DNA from: CAVVAL01 sp963740215
GTDB taxonomy: Bacteria > Actinomycetota > Actinomycetes > Mycobacteriales > Cryptosporangiaceae
NCBI GenBank assembly: GCA_963740215.1
Contig: CAVUDJ010000011.1
Location: forward strand, 1-64,000
DNA length: 64,000 bases
Direction of reading: 5' to 3'
Positions within the stretch are counted from its first letter, which is position 1; each line of letters starts with the position of its first letter. Positions 8,744 to 17,386 of the stretch are shown here, piece after piece. The notes below the pieces were generated by a model. That model was not told the origin of the DNA, did not search any database, and saw nothing but the letters and a program-made list of their open reading frames with translations. The position numbers were made by a program, and so were the translations under genes.

Positions 8744-8799
8744 TGGCGGTGGCGGTGGGATTTGATCCCACGAAGGGCGTACCCTCACACGCTTTCGAG
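8744..8799 (-). pseudogene. 3' fragment of tRNA-Ser (CGA), probable att scar
   Basis: The minus strand reads from an anticodon-loop-like CTCGAAA through a variable arm (AGGGTACGCCCT pairs as a short hairpin), a perfect five-pair T arm (GTGGG/CCCAC with loop ATCAAAT), the 3' acceptor strand CGCCACC, a discriminator G and an encoded CCA. The 5' half of the tRNA (acceptor, D arm, left anticodon stem) is missing: upstream is the broken TIGR03086-like gene. A 3' half ending in CCA is what a tyrosine-recombinase attachment site in a tRNA-Ser gene leaves behind. Confidence 0.7.
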
Positions 8800-9097
8800 A
8801 GCTCCTCAGGACCAGGTCGGCGGTCGCCGGGTCGTCGAGCAGCGCCTGCACGGCGTCGCACTGTGCCTGCCACGCGCCGACCGGGTCGTCGTCGACGCTC
8901 GGTCCGGCCGGCAGCTGTATGCCGCTACCGGCCGCGAGGAACGATGGGAACCACTCCGTCAGGTGGCGCACCACGTCCCGGGCGGTCCACTCGGCGACCG
9001 GCGAGGACACGTCCCACGACCGGGTGCCCCGGACGCGATCCGTGAACACCCGGCCGATCTCCCGGTGCCGCTCGGCGGGCCGGTCAGACAGTGCCAT
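8800..9097 (-). pseudogene. N-terminal half of TIGR03086-like (DinB/MDMPI-type) protein
   Basis: From the ATG at 9097 the frame reads about 100 residues typical of the maleylpyruvate-isomerase N-terminal/TIGR03086 family: a WTARDVVRHLTEW helix that carries the family's histidine, then DPVGAWQAQCDAV and LLDDPATADLVL. Homology stops at about 8800, where the reading enters the tRNA-Ser fragment. The matching C-terminus is at 7235-7339. The start overlaps the stop of the upstream SRPBCC gene by 14 bases, so it was the third gene of the arsR-SRPBCC operon. Such operons are common in actinomycetes. Confidence 0.7.
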
Positions 9098-9566
9098 CGG
9101 CGAGCATCTCCTCAAGCTTCGCGTAGCCCTCGTTGACCCCGACCTCCATGCCGCTCTTGAGCCATGCGTCCCGGCCCTCGAAACTGTCCACAAGGGACTG
9201 TGTGCGCAGCCGGGTGCGGCCGTTGCCGAGGTCCTCGAACCACAGCGTCTCCAGGGCCACACCGTCAGGGTCGCCCTCGTAGGTGAACGTCTGCACGATG
9301 CGGTCCGGCCGGACCTCGTGGAAGCAGCCGCGGAACGCGTGTTCCTCCCCGTCGCGGGTGGACACGAACCGCCAGGTGCCGCCGGAGCGCGCGTCCCACT
9401 CCTCGATGCGCGTCTCCAGGGAGCTCGGGCCGATCCACTGCGCAAACAGCTTGGGATCGGTGTGCGCCCGGAACAGTTGCTCGGGCGTGCCCACGAACTC
9501 GCGGGTCATGCGAATGATCGGCACGTTCGGGTCGGCCTCGATCTTGGTTTCGGCGATGGCGCTCAT
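9084..9566 (-). CDS. SRPBCC (AHSA1-like) protein
   Basis: 160 aa. The signature segments of the AHSA1/START-like family are present: TREFVGTPEQLFRAHTDPKL at residues 20-39, FAQWIGP, the GGTWRFV strand, and a C-terminal long helix GMEVGVNEGYAKLEEML. These proteins form a hydrophobic ligand cavity; the ligand is unknown. The ATG at 9566 overlaps the arsR stop by four bases (ATGA), so the two are translationally coupled. ArsR-SRPBCC pairs usually respond to an unidentified small molecule. A second such pair is present at 17387-18195. Confidence 0.85.
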   Translation of the reverse strand: MSAIAETKIEADPNVPIIRMTREFVGTPEQLFRAHTDPKLFAQWIGPSSLETRIEEWDARSGGTWRFVSTRDGEEHAFRGCFHEVRPDRIVQTFTYEGDPDGVALETLWFEDLGNGRTRLRTQSLVDSFEGRDAWLKSGMEVGVNEGYAKLEEMLADGTV

Positions 9567-9931
9567 GCCGGGCTTCCCTTCTGCTCGTCGTTGCCGGTCT
9601 CGGTTTCGTTCAGTTGCGCGAGGACCGCGTCCAAGCGGCGGTAACGCTCCTCCGCCTGGCGCCGGTACCGCTCGATCCACTTGTCCATCAGGTCGAAGAC
9701 CTCCGCTTCCAGCCGCACCGGCCGAGGCTGGGGCCCCGGCGGCCGGCTCACCACCCGGGCGTCCTCGAGCACCTTCAGGTGCTTGTAGACCGCCTGGAGC
9801 GAAATCTGGTACGGCTCGGCGAGCTGGTTCACAGTCGCGTCGCCGGCCGCCAGCCGGGTCACCATGTCGCGCCTGGTCGGATCCGCGAGTGCCGCGAAGA
9901 TCCGGGACAGCTCGTCCACCGCCATCGACAC
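9563..9931 (-). CDS. ArsR-family HTH regulator
   Basis: 122 aa. A winged-helix domain with the usual FAALADPTRRDMVTRLA first helix and a recognition helix around QISLQAVYKHLKVLEDA. No metal-binding CVC motif is present, as in the subgroup linked to SRPBCC genes. The C-terminal part is a charged helix. An alternative ATG lies two codons in. It is the first gene of the operon with the SRPBCC gene. A perfect inverted repeat TTTCAAC-N6-GTTGAAA lies 16 bases upstream and a second related one 46 bp further, so it probably autoregulates. Confidence 0.85.
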   Translation of the reverse strand: MSMAVDELSRIFAALADPTRRDMVTRLAAGDATVNQLAEPYQISLQAVYKHLKVLEDARVVSRPPGPQPRPVRLEAEVFDLMDKWIERYRRQAEERYRRLDAVLAQLNETETGNDEQKGSPA

Positions 9932-9946
9932 CTCATTCGATTAGTC

Positions 9947-10010
9947 TTTCAACTCATTGGTTGAAACTAGATTAGGTCGCCGCTCCCAGATGTGTCAACC
10001 GGTGGGTTGA
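9947..10010. promoter_or_regulatory. Twin operator for the ArsR regulator
   Basis: Two inverted repeats with related half-sites: TTTCAAC-N6-GTTGAAA at 9947-9966 and TCAACC-GGTG-GGTTGA at 9995-10010. Their centres are 46 bp apart. They lie directly upstream of the minus-strand arsR gene. The shared half-site TCAAC points to cooperative binding of the ArsR dimer; this is inferred. Confidence 0.6.
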
Positions 10011-10815
10011 AAGTCCTGTTCAGCCGCTGGAAACGACAACTTCCTCGACGCCGCTGCCGCAGCCAGGCAAGAGCATCGCTAAACCCGCTCGCCAGCCCGG
10101 TCACGGTGTTCGTTTGCCATAACCTCCGGTGCACCTGGGCCGTCGGCGGCAGTGCGGACGGCCAGGAACGCAGCCGGACGTTCACGGGCCCCGGCGACGA
10201 CCCGCCTGCGCACGGCGCGGGTAGCTAGGGGGTGTTGGGCCATCTGCTATGGCCGGTAAGGCGACCAGCTCAGACCCGTCACATCGATGTGGAGAGGATT
10301 GCCGGTCTACACGGCGGCCCCGCGATGCTGTGCGAATGGTGCATGTTGGCGACCGTCCGGCAGCGATACCCGACACACCACCGTGGCACGGCGTGGTCAG
10401 GAACGCCGACAACGGCGAACGCTACCGCGTACACCTCTCACCCGACCGGGATCAGCCAAAGGTCACCGTGCTCCTCACCCTCGGGTAAGGCCGGCCACAT
10501 TGGACTGTGAGCCAGAGGGGAGCCCGAGAGCTCTGACGTCACGCGACAGCAAGCGGCACGACACGACATCGAGGTCCTAGCTGCCACAGACCTGACGTGC
10601 GGAAACGGCACTCTTGATCAGCGGGTTGGGCAGAGACACAGCTGAGGTCCTGGCGGACACGATCCGCCGGTGTCCGTCGGCTGGCTACTCCCCCAGCACC
10701 CGACGGCGTACTGCGACATACATCGGCCCTTACCTCGAATCCAGACCAACCTCGCCTGCGAGCAGTATCGCGTAGGCATCGGGCAAGAGTCGCTCCTTGG
10801 ACACAGCCTGTATCC
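10011..10815. other. Gene-poor stretch
   Basis: No recognised gene. A 79-codon plus-strand frame at 10249-10488, ending ADNGERYRVHLSPDRDQPKV then TVLLTLG, could be a small hypothetical protein, but its ribosome binding site is poorly placed and nothing identifies it. The minus strand carries only the continuation past the decayed recombinase end. Confidence 0.3.
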
Positions 10816-11570
10816 CTAACGGTCGTGCGAGTCGAGGTGCGCCTCGGCTCGCACGATGTGTTTCCGGGGTGATAAGCAAGTCGCAGGTTGATCCGGCTGT
10901 AGACGATGGCCTTCTCTGCGGGGTCCGCGTTGCGGATCGCGGTCGGGATGTCGGGCAGCTCGGCGATCAGGCGTCGCACATCTTCGACTGTCATCACCTT
11001 CCGCGCGGAGCAACAGCGGCCGCCGCGGTCAGCCAGCCCGCGATGGCCACCGGGTCGCCGCCCGCATCCAAGGGCAGCCTGGTATCCCGCGAGGTGTCGG
11101 TCGCAGTCCGTGATGCTCGCGGCCAGGCCCGTGCCTGCCTCGGGGCGGGCAGGCTAGGCCTTCACGGCCGCAGTGACTATCGCGTCGATGGTCTCCTCGA
11201 TCCGGCCAGGAGCAAACGCCTGGACCAGCCACGAGTCGACAGCCGGGAGGACTTCGCGTTCCCGGAGGTAGACGTTGAACGGTGCTCGACGTGCGCGGCA
11301 AGTGCGTACTCGCATGCATACCGGCAGCGGTGATACGGCTGATTGTTGGTGCGCTGCGACTGCATCTTCCGCTGGCGTAAGCCACACCACAGCATGCCGC
11401 GCAACGCATACGGGTGCCGTACCTGTCGATATGTTTCGTGGACAGCCTGTCGCGATCGCCCGCCATCCGGTATAGATCGGATGTATAGTTTTGTCTGCCC
11501 GCTCGCCGGTCGACATTTCGCCATCGCGCCAGCTTGCAAGGATCAATTCCATCCGATGTCTGCCTGGCAT
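10816..11570 (-). pseudogene. Decayed large serine recombinase (C-terminal part)
   Basis: Reading the minus strand across at least three frames gives successive pieces of an actinobacterial large serine recombinase: RHPYALRGMLWCGLRQRKMQ (zinc-ribbon region), PYHRCRYACEYALA, then VYLREREVLPAVDSWLVQAF and APGRIEETIDAI. Further on come MTVEDVRRLIAELPDIPTAI, RNADPAEKAIVYSRINLRLA and a terminal AEAHLDSHDR. The N-terminal catalytic domain is missing. The protein would have been a site-specific integrase of a mobile element. Frame changes occur near 11280, 11030 and 10860. Confidence 0.7.
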
Positions 11571-11628
11571 TTTGCCGTGAGGTCGCCCGCCCGGAACGCC
11601 CGACTCGCCACTCGCCCTGAGGACCGCT

Positions 11629-13545
11629 ATGCATCCTTTACCTGCGCGTCGTCGCCACCGGCGTCACGTGATCGCCACCACCCTCGCGATAGCACTGCTG
11701 GCTGCCAGTGCCGGCCCCGCATCGGCCGCGGTGACACACATCGGCGTCGCCCCGCCGGCGCCCCAGGCGGCAGCCCCGGCAGCCAAGGCGGCCGCTGGCC
11801 CCGGCACCAACTACGCCCATGACGATCCCTTCACCGCCCGGCGCACCGACTGGTGGCGCCAGGCCCGGTTCGGCATGTTCATCCACTTCGGGGACTACTC
11901 GTACTGGGGCGGCGACTACCAGCGTGCCGACGGCACGATATGCAAGGGCACCGAGTGGATCTACAGCCAGTGCCGCATCCCGATGGCTGAGTACGAAGCC
12001 GGTGCCAGGAAGTTCAACCCGGCGAAGTTCAGCGCCGCCGAGATCGTCGGTGCGGCCAAGGCGGGAGGCCAGAAGTACATCGTGATCACGTCGAAGCACC
12101 ACGACGGGTACGCGATGTGGCCCACCAAGGTGAACACGTGGAACCTGCGCGACCACTCGTCGTTCGACAAGCAGCGCGACATCCTGGCCGAACTCAAGGC
12201 CGAGGCCGACAAGGAGGGCATCAAGCTCGGCTTCTACTACTCCATCGTGGACTGGCACAACAAGAACTTCACGGACGACTTCCCGCAGTACAAGAAGGAC
12301 ATGAACGCACAGCTCAAGGAGCTGGTGACCAACTACCACCCTGCGCTGCTGTGGTTCGACGGGCAGGGGCTCGGCACGCCCGACAAGCCGGGCAGCCCCT
12401 ACACCACGCAGGACGGCGAGGACCTCGCCAACTACCTGCACACGCTCGACCGGACCCTGCTGATCAACGACCGGGTCGGCAAGAAGCGGATAGTCGACGG
12501 CGACTACCACACCCCGGAGCAGACGATCCCCGCCGCCCCCATCGCCGGGCTGCCGTGGGAGACCTGCATGACGATGAACAAGTCCTGGGGCTGGGTTCGC
12601 CGCGACACGTCGTGGAAGCCACCCGTCACGCTCACCCGCAACCTGATCGACATCGTCAGCCGGGGCGGTGACTACCTGCTCAACATCGGGCCCACGGACA
12701 CGGGGGAAGTGCAGAGCCAGGCGATCGCAGGACTGCGCGAGATGGGTGCCTGGCTCGGCGCACACGGCCAGGCGGTGTACGGAGCCGACCACACGGGCCT
12801 CGTCGCGACACCCGCCTGGGGCGCCGTCAGCCGATCGCGCGACAACAAGCTCTACCTGTCCGTCTACAACTGGCCGGGCGCCGGCAAGGAACTCGCCCTG
12901 ACGACGAACGAGCCCTTCACGGTGGCCGCCGCGCGGGTGCTCGGTAGCAGCCAGAAGCCCACCTGGAAGACGACGGGGAACCAGCTCGCCATCACCGTCC
13001 CAGGCGAGCCCACGAACCAGGTGGCAACGGTGATCGAGCTGACGATCAAGACCGCCAGGCCGGCGCGGGGCACCGGCACGGGGCTGACCGCGGAGTTCTG
13101 GGACAACCCCACGTTCACCGGGCCGCCGGCCGTGACCCGCATCGACCGGACGGTGAACTATTCCTGGCGGCACCGGGGATCACCCGCCGCGAGCATCCCG
13201 GCGGATAACTTCTCGTCCCGCTGGACAGGGTTCGTCCAGCCGGAGTACACCGGCGCCTATACCTTCCAGACCGTATCCGACGAGACCGTCAAGGTCTGGG
13301 TTGACGGCAAGGTGGTCATCGACAACAGCAAACCCCACGGCTACAAGGTCGACCAAGGCGTGATCAGCCTTGAGGCGGGGAAGAAGTACGCGATCCGCGT
13401 CGACCACAGCGAGCGCGCAAATGAGTCGTTCCTGAAGCTGCAGTGGAGGAGCCCGAACCTCAGCCAGCGCGTCATCCCGACGCGTCAGCTGTACCCGGCG
13501 TCCGGAGCGAAGAGCCGCGCTCGAACCAACAACGGTCCAGGTTGA
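11629..13545 (+). CDS. Secreted GH29 alpha-L-fucosidase with PA14 domain
   Basis: 638 aa. Residues 1-34 form a signal peptide (RRHRRHVIATTLAIALLAAS, cleavage near SAA). The catalytic GH29 TIM barrel spans about 60-400: the WWRQARFGMFIHFG opening, SKHHDGYAMWPTK, and the nucleophile Asp244 in LLWFDGQG are all visible, as is NRNLIDIVSRGGDYLLNIGP-type strand eight. A beta-sandwich follows, then a PA14 domain at about 485-620 (TGLTAEFWDNP..., YTFQTVSDETVKVWVDGKVV), which probably binds carbohydrate. It is predicted to release L-fucose from glycans outside the cell. It stands alone, directly downstream of the decayed recombinase. Confidence 0.9.
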   Translation: MHPLPARRRHRRHVIATTLAIALLAASAGPASAAVTHIGVAPPAPQAAAPAAKAAAGPGTNYAHDDPFTARRTDWWRQARFGMFIHFGDYSYWGGDYQRADGTICKGTEWIYSQCRIPMAEYEAGARKFNPAKFSAAEIVGAAKAGGQKYIVITSKHHDGYAMWPTKVNTWNLRDHSSFDKQRDILAELKAEADKEGIKLGFYYSIVDWHNKNFTDDFPQYKKDMNAQLKELVTNYHPALLWFDGQGLGTPDKPGSPYTTQDGEDLANYLHTLDRTLLINDRVGKKRIVDGDYHTPEQTIPAAPIAGLPWETCMTMNKSWGWVRRDTSWKPPVTLTRNLIDIVSRGGDYLLNIGPTDTGEVQSQAIAGLREMGAWLGAHGQAVYGADHTGLVATPAWGAVSRSRDNKLYLSVYNWPGAGKELALTTNEPFTVAAARVLGSSQKPTWKTTGNQLAITVPGEPTNQVATVIELTIKTARPARGTGTGLTAEFWDNPTFTGPPAVTRIDRTVNYSWRHRGSPAASIPADNFSSRWTGFVQPEYTGAYTFQTVSDETVKVWVDGKVVIDNSKPHGYKVDQGVISLEAGKKYAIRVDHSERANESFLKLQWRSPNLSQRVIPTRQLYPASGAKSRARTNNGPG

Positions 13546-13684
13546 TCACTACAACTGCGGCGACATGGGTGCCGTGTCCGTGGCAGTTCACCGGGTCGGC
13601 GGCTAGGCGCTTCGCGCCTGTCTCGGTGCGGGACCTGGCCGCAGGTTCACCGGCTTGTGCGTGCCCATGGGCGGCGACCGCCTG

Positions 13685-13816
13685 AGCGCATGGGTCGAAC
13701 AGGCGGAGCAGGGTACGCCGTGAACCGCATCAAATGATCAAAGAGAGATGCACGGCCGCGCCAACCCCGACCTGCTCCGCCGACGAATCGTCTCAGTAAC
13801 TGACATCAATCAATGA
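13685..13816 (+). pseudogene. ISL3-type transposase C-terminal scrap
   Basis: With two single-base frame corrections the plus strand reads VNRIK-MIKREMHGRANPDLLRRR and a stop at 13816. This is the conserved C-terminus of ISL3-family transposases (family form VNRIKMIKRQMYGRA). The remainder of the 13546-13897 intergenic stretch shows nothing else recognisable. Confidence 0.6.
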
Positions 13817-13897
13817 CGATCACCAAATTCGCGCCAGAGCCAGTAGGTCGTGGCCGCTGCCAGACGTGGCTGTCGGATACCCAATTAGAATGGCGCG

Positions 13898-14932
13898 GTG
13901 GGGCAGCGCATCGCGATGACGATCTCGCCCGCCGGAACGCGGATCGGTTACGCGGTGACCGGATCAGGGCCGCCGCTTGTATACGTGTCCGGCTGGCTCG
14001 GCCACCTCGAACTCAGCTGGGCGTTACCGGCCGAACGGGCCTACTACGAAGCGCTTGCCGACGGTCGCACGCTGATCCGGTACGACAAGCCGGGCTGCGG
14101 TCTGTCCGAGCGGACCTCGCCCGAGGCGCCCCGGCAGTACTCGATGGATCAGGAACTCGACGCGCTGCAGGCGGTGATCACCGCGACAGGGGTGACACAT
14201 TTCGACCTGATGGGCGCTTCGCTCGGTGCCGCGGTCGCAGTGACCTGGGCCGCGCGGCAGCCGGCGACGGTGTCCCGCCTGGTGCTCTACGGCGGCTGGG
14301 CCTACGGCCCGGACCTCGGCCCGGCGGAGATCCAGCGGCATGTGCTGGGCTTGGTGGAACAGCACTGGGGGCTCGCCACCGGCCTGCTCACCGACGTCTT
14401 CGCGCCGGACGCCGACACCGCGACCCGGGCGGCTTTCTCCCGGTACCAGCAGGACGCGGCCAGCGCGGAGACGGCCTGCGCGATGCTGGAGCTGGCGTAC
14501 CGGGTGGACGTCCGCGACCTCCTCCCGCAGATCAGCGCGCCGACGCTGGTGGTACACCGGGACCGGGACCGAGCCGCCCCTATCGGTGAGGGCCGGCGGC
14601 TGGCCGACGGTATCCCGCAGGCGCGGTTCGAGGTGGTCCCGGGCAGGTCGCACCTGCCCTACATCGGTGACGCCCAGCCGCTGACCCGCGCGATCCGCCG
14701 ATTCCTAGGCCTGCCCGCACGCTCCCGGCGTGCCGCGCCGACACTGACGGCCCGGCAGCGCGAGGTGGCCGCTCTGATCGCCGAGGGGTGCACGAACCGG
14801 CAGATCGGCGAGCGCCTCGGCATTGCCGAACGATCCGCCGAAGCCCACGTGGAGCGGATCCGGTACCGAATGGACTTCCGGTCGCGGGCGCAGATCGCCG
14901 CCTGGTACGTGGCGACGGGCGGTCCGAACTGA
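13898..14932 (+). CDS. Alpha/beta hydrolase fused to LuxR-type HTH
   Basis: 344 aa. Residues 1-270 are an alpha/beta hydrolase: oxyanion region VYVSGWLGH, RYDKPGCGLSE, nucleophile elbow GASLGAA (Ser in the GxSxG position), an acid near LVVHRDRDRAAP, and the catalytic His in VPGRSHLPY. Residues 285-340 are a LuxR/GerE helix-turn-helix (LTARQREVAALIAEGCTNRQ, IGERLGIAERSAEAHV). The hydrolase part may sense or consume a small ester or lactone while the tail binds DNA. This architecture occurs in actinobacterial regulators with adenylate-cyclase- or hydrolase-like sensors. It starts at the GTG 13898, or at the ATG 13916. Confidence 0.85.
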   Translation: MGQRIAMTISPAGTRIGYAVTGSGPPLVYVSGWLGHLELSWALPAERAYYEALADGRTLIRYDKPGCGLSERTSPEAPRQYSMDQELDALQAVITATGVTHFDLMGASLGAAVAVTWAARQPATVSRLVLYGGWAYGPDLGPAEIQRHVLGLVEQHWGLATGLLTDVFAPDADTATRAAFSRYQQDAASAETACAMLELAYRVDVRDLLPQISAPTLVVHRDRDRAAPIGEGRRLADGIPQARFEVVPGRSHLPYIGDAQPLTRAIRRFLGLPARSRRAAPTLTARQREVAALIAEGCTNRQIGERLGIAERSAEAHVERIRYRMDFRSRAQIAAWYVATGGPN

Positions 14933-14980
14933 GGTATTTCCCGGCCTGCCCGGGGGGTGCGGCGCGGCGACGATGGGCAG

Positions 14981-15763
14981 ATGGACTTCACACCGAGCAC
15001 CACTTCACGCCTGGTTGTCCTCGGATACGCAGTGATCGCGTACGGGGGCTTCCTGCTCAGCGCGGGCTGGGCGATCGGGTTCCTGGCCGGCCGGGGAGTG
15101 CCGAGCTCCATCGACGGCGCCGCCACGAGCCCGGCCTGGCTGGCACTCGTGATCGACGCGGCGCTGCTGCTGGCCTTCGCCGTGCAGCATTCGGTCATGG
15201 CCCGCGCCGGGTTCAAGCGGCGCCTGCTCCGGCTGATTCCGGCGCCGGCCGAACGCGCCACCTTCGTGTTGGCCTCGAGCCTGCTGTTGTTCGCCCTGTT
15301 CGGGTGGTGGCAGCCGGTGCCAGCAGTGATCTGGCACCTGGACCCGCCATGGTCGGCGGCGATCTGGGTGGTCTACGCGATCGGCTGGGTCATCGTCGTC
15401 TGGTCCACGTTCATGGTCGATCACCTCGACTTCCTGGGCCTCAAGCAGGCGTACCTGCACCTACGCCGGCTGGGTTACCGCCCTCCGGAGTTCACCCAGC
15501 GCTGGCTGTACGCCTGGAGCCGCCATCCGATGATGCTCGGCCTCGTGATCACATTCTGGGTCACCCCGCACATGACAATCGGGCACCTGTTCTTCGCCGC
15601 GGCTGCGACGGCGTACATCGCGGTCGGCATCCGGTTCGAGGAACGTGACCTGCGGGCCCAGCTCGGCGCCGAGTATGCGGAGTACGCGAGCCGGGTCTCG
15701 GCCGTCGTGCCGGCCCCGCGCAGCCTGCGCGCGCCGGGCCGCCAGCCGACGTCAGCAGGGTGA
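14981..15763 (+). CDS. mddA: MddA-like methanethiol S-methyltransferase
   Basis: About 260 aa integral membrane protein with five or six helices. The family signature is strong: LLLAFAVQHSVMARAGFKRR, a STFMVDHLDFLGLKQAYLHL segment, YAWSRHPMMLGL and FEERDL. These are shared by isoprenylcysteine-methyltransferase-like enzymes, and by MddA in particular. MddA methylates methanethiol to dimethyl sulfide with S-adenosylmethionine. The start is taken at the ATG 14981; a GTG at 14957 is in frame but has no spaced ribosome binding site. No sulfur gene is adjacent, and the sulfur island is 23 kb away. Confidence 0.75.
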   Translation: MDFTPSTTSRLVVLGYAVIAYGGFLLSAGWAIGFLAGRGVPSSIDGAATSPAWLALVIDAALLLAFAVQHSVMARAGFKRRLLRLIPAPAERATFVLASSLLLFALFGWWQPVPAVIWHLDPPWSAAIWVVYAIGWVIVVWSTFMVDHLDFLGLKQAYLHLRRLGYRPPEFTQRWLYAWSRHPMMLGLVITFWVTPHMTIGHLFFAAAATAYIAVGIRFEERDLRAQLGAEYAEYASRVSAVVPAPRSLRAPGRQPTSAG

Positions 15764-16253
15764 CCCGGGAACCTCGACCGTCCCCAATCCCGGGAAGGGA
15801 ACGGACGCGACCACCTGGCCGCGGCGCCCTTCGGTCGACTCATCCAACGTGCCGGTCCGGCCCGGGTCCGGCACCACAACGAACGCCTGGCTCGATCGCG
15901 ACACGGCCTGGGGCGGCGGAGAGCGGCTGGCAACACCGTGACCGCCGCTCGGGGCCCGCAACCTTCGGCGGGTCTGCTGGGGTTGACGATCAACGACTGC
16001 GTTGGCGCGGTGTCCCACGAGTAGGTCAGTGTTGTTCCGACGGTTGGCGGGTGAAGCGTCCATGTACCGCCTCGGACACTCCGTCTTGTACATGATCGCC
16101 GGGGCAGTTGCCTCGGCGATCGCTGTTTCCGGCCCGGTCAGCCGCAGTAGCGGGCCGCTTGTTGGCCCGGGGCGTACCAGCTCGCCTACGACCTCGCGTT
16201 CCTCGCCTCGGCGCGCTGCTTGTCGTCGTCGGAGTGATGCTGCGCCCACGGGC
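15764..16253. other. Intergenic stretch with recombinase 3' end scrap
   Basis: No intact gene. On the minus strand about 16075-16140 reads AIAEATAPAIMYKTECPRR, the C-terminal tail of the actinobacterial serine recombinase also seen at 18985-19130. The 67-bp block 16071-16137 is repeated directly at 18985-19051. Nothing else is recognisable. Confidence 0.5.
16071..16137 (+). repeat. Direct repeat R1 (recombinase 3' end)
   Basis: 67 bp beginning CTCGGACACT and ending CCGGCCCGG, matched by R2 at 18985-19051 with a few substitutions and two compensating one-base gaps. A further GTCAGCCGCAGT follows both copies. The repeats bracket 2.85 kb holding the phosphoesterase and the arsR-SRPBCC-reductase operon. 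Confidence 0.75.
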
Positions 16254-17222
16254 TCAGTGACAGGTACCCGTGCCCGCGTCGGTGAACGTCTGGCCGGGCA
16301 CCGGCACGAACCGCCAGGCGTAGCTGTTCCGGTTCAGCGTGAGTTTGAGTACGCCGAACGCAGTGGCGTTGCGCACTTCGCTGTTCGCCTTGGCCTCGGC
16401 GAAACCGTAATGGCTCGCGCCGCCGGTGCCGACCACGAACTGGCGTATGCCCCTGGCGGTGTCCGCGATGCCGGTCGGCGTCTGCGGTGCGAACCGCTCG
16501 TACTGGTGGTTGTGGCCGGAGAGCACGATCTCGGCGCCGTGGTCGTAGAGGGCCTGCCAGATCGGTCGCATCTCGGTCGCGTCGTCGTGTTCCCGGCCGG
16601 AGGTAAACCGCGGGTGGTGCCAGTACGCCAGCGTGCAGGCCTGCGTGCTCACCGCGAGGTCACGGCGTATCCACCGCTCCTGGGCAGAGCCGGCCCGGCA
16701 GCCACCGACCTCGCCACAGTTCGAGTTCACCACGACGACGTGCCACGCGCCGATGTCGTAGGAGTAGTAGCCCTTCGCCGGATCGCCGGCTGCCGGGCCG
16801 AAGTAGCGGAAGTACGCGCGGCCACCAGCGGAGTGGTAGTCATGGTTACCGGTCGCCGGTCGGGTCCTCGCCTTGTGCCGGCCCCAGGTGGGGTCGTAGC
16901 AGCGGGCGAAGTTCTCCGGGGTGCCGTCCGGGTAGGCGTTGTCGCCGAGTGTGTAGACAGTCCCGCCGATACTGTCCAGCAGCCTGGCGGTGGCCGAGTC
17001 ACCCGAGGATGTGCACGTGGCGATGTCACCGGCGCCGACGAGCACCGCGCTTGCCGGCAGCGCAGCCACGGGCGGGGCGGTGTCCGGCGAGGGTGACGAC
17101 GCCGGCACCACCGCGCCGTCGGTCGCACGGGACGCCCTGTCTACCGGCGCTGACGCGGGCAGCAGCAGGGTCAGCGTGGCGACGGCCACGAGCGACATCC
17201 AGCGTGCTTGCAGCGTGATCAC
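16254..17222 (-). CDS. Secreted calcineurin-like phosphoesterase
   Basis: About 322 aa. The N-terminus is a signal peptide (ARWMSLVAVATLTLLLPASA). The metallophosphoesterase metal motifs are present in order: GAGDIATC (D of motif I), TLGDNAYPDG (GDN), RPATGNHDYH (GNHD), and VLSGHNHQYERF (GHNH). The protein is predicted extracellular with a dinuclear metal site. The substrate could be phosphate monoesters or phosphodiesters and cannot be told. The start may be the GTG at 17222 or the ATG at 17198. It is divergent from the arsR operon at 17387 and sits between direct repeats R1 and R2. Confidence 0.85.
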   Translation of the reverse strand: MITLQARWMSLVAVATLTLLLPASAPVDRASRATDGAVVPASSPSPDTAPPVAALPASAVLVGAGDIATCTSSGDSATARLLDSIGGTVYTLGDNAYPDGTPENFARCYDPTWGRHKARTRPATGNHDYHSAGGRAYFRYFGPAAGDPAKGYYSYDIGAWHVVVVNSNCGEVGGCRAGSAQERWIRRDLAVSTQACTLAYWHHPRFTSGREHDDATEMRPIWQALYDHGAEIVLSGHNHQYERFAPQTPTGIADTARGIRQFVVGTGGASHYGFAEAKANSEVRNATAFGVLKLTLNRNSYAWRFVPVPGQTFTDAGTGTCH

Positions 17223-17355
17223 CCTCTCGTCACCACGAGCAGCCTCAGCTGTCGGCCAAGCGCCACGGCGAGTACTCCGGCCAGACCTTGTCGAAGTTTC
17301 AGTGTTTTCACAGACCTCGCGGACCTGGCGACTCCGACAACACTTTGCCCTTGCG

Positions 17356-17382
17356 CTAAGTATCGAGAGATTGGACACTTAG
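17356..17382. promoter_or_regulatory. Probable operator of second arsR operon
   Basis: CTAAGT-N15-ACTTAG, an inverted repeat at 17356-17361/17377-17382 ending five bases before the GTG start at 17387. The placement overlaps the expected start region of the arsR transcript, which may be leaderless or nearly so, and fits autorepression. Confidence 0.45.
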
Positions 17383-17386
17383 CCTC

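Noticed and set aside
10577..10640. CTCTTGATCA string resembling a tRNA-Lys anticodon arm
   Set aside because: The flanking bases do not pair as an anticodon stem and no T arm or acceptor follows.
11638..13173. 511-codon minus-strand frame opposite the fucosidase
   Set aside because: The GH29 domain on the plus strand is complete and unmistakable; the antisense reading has no motif.
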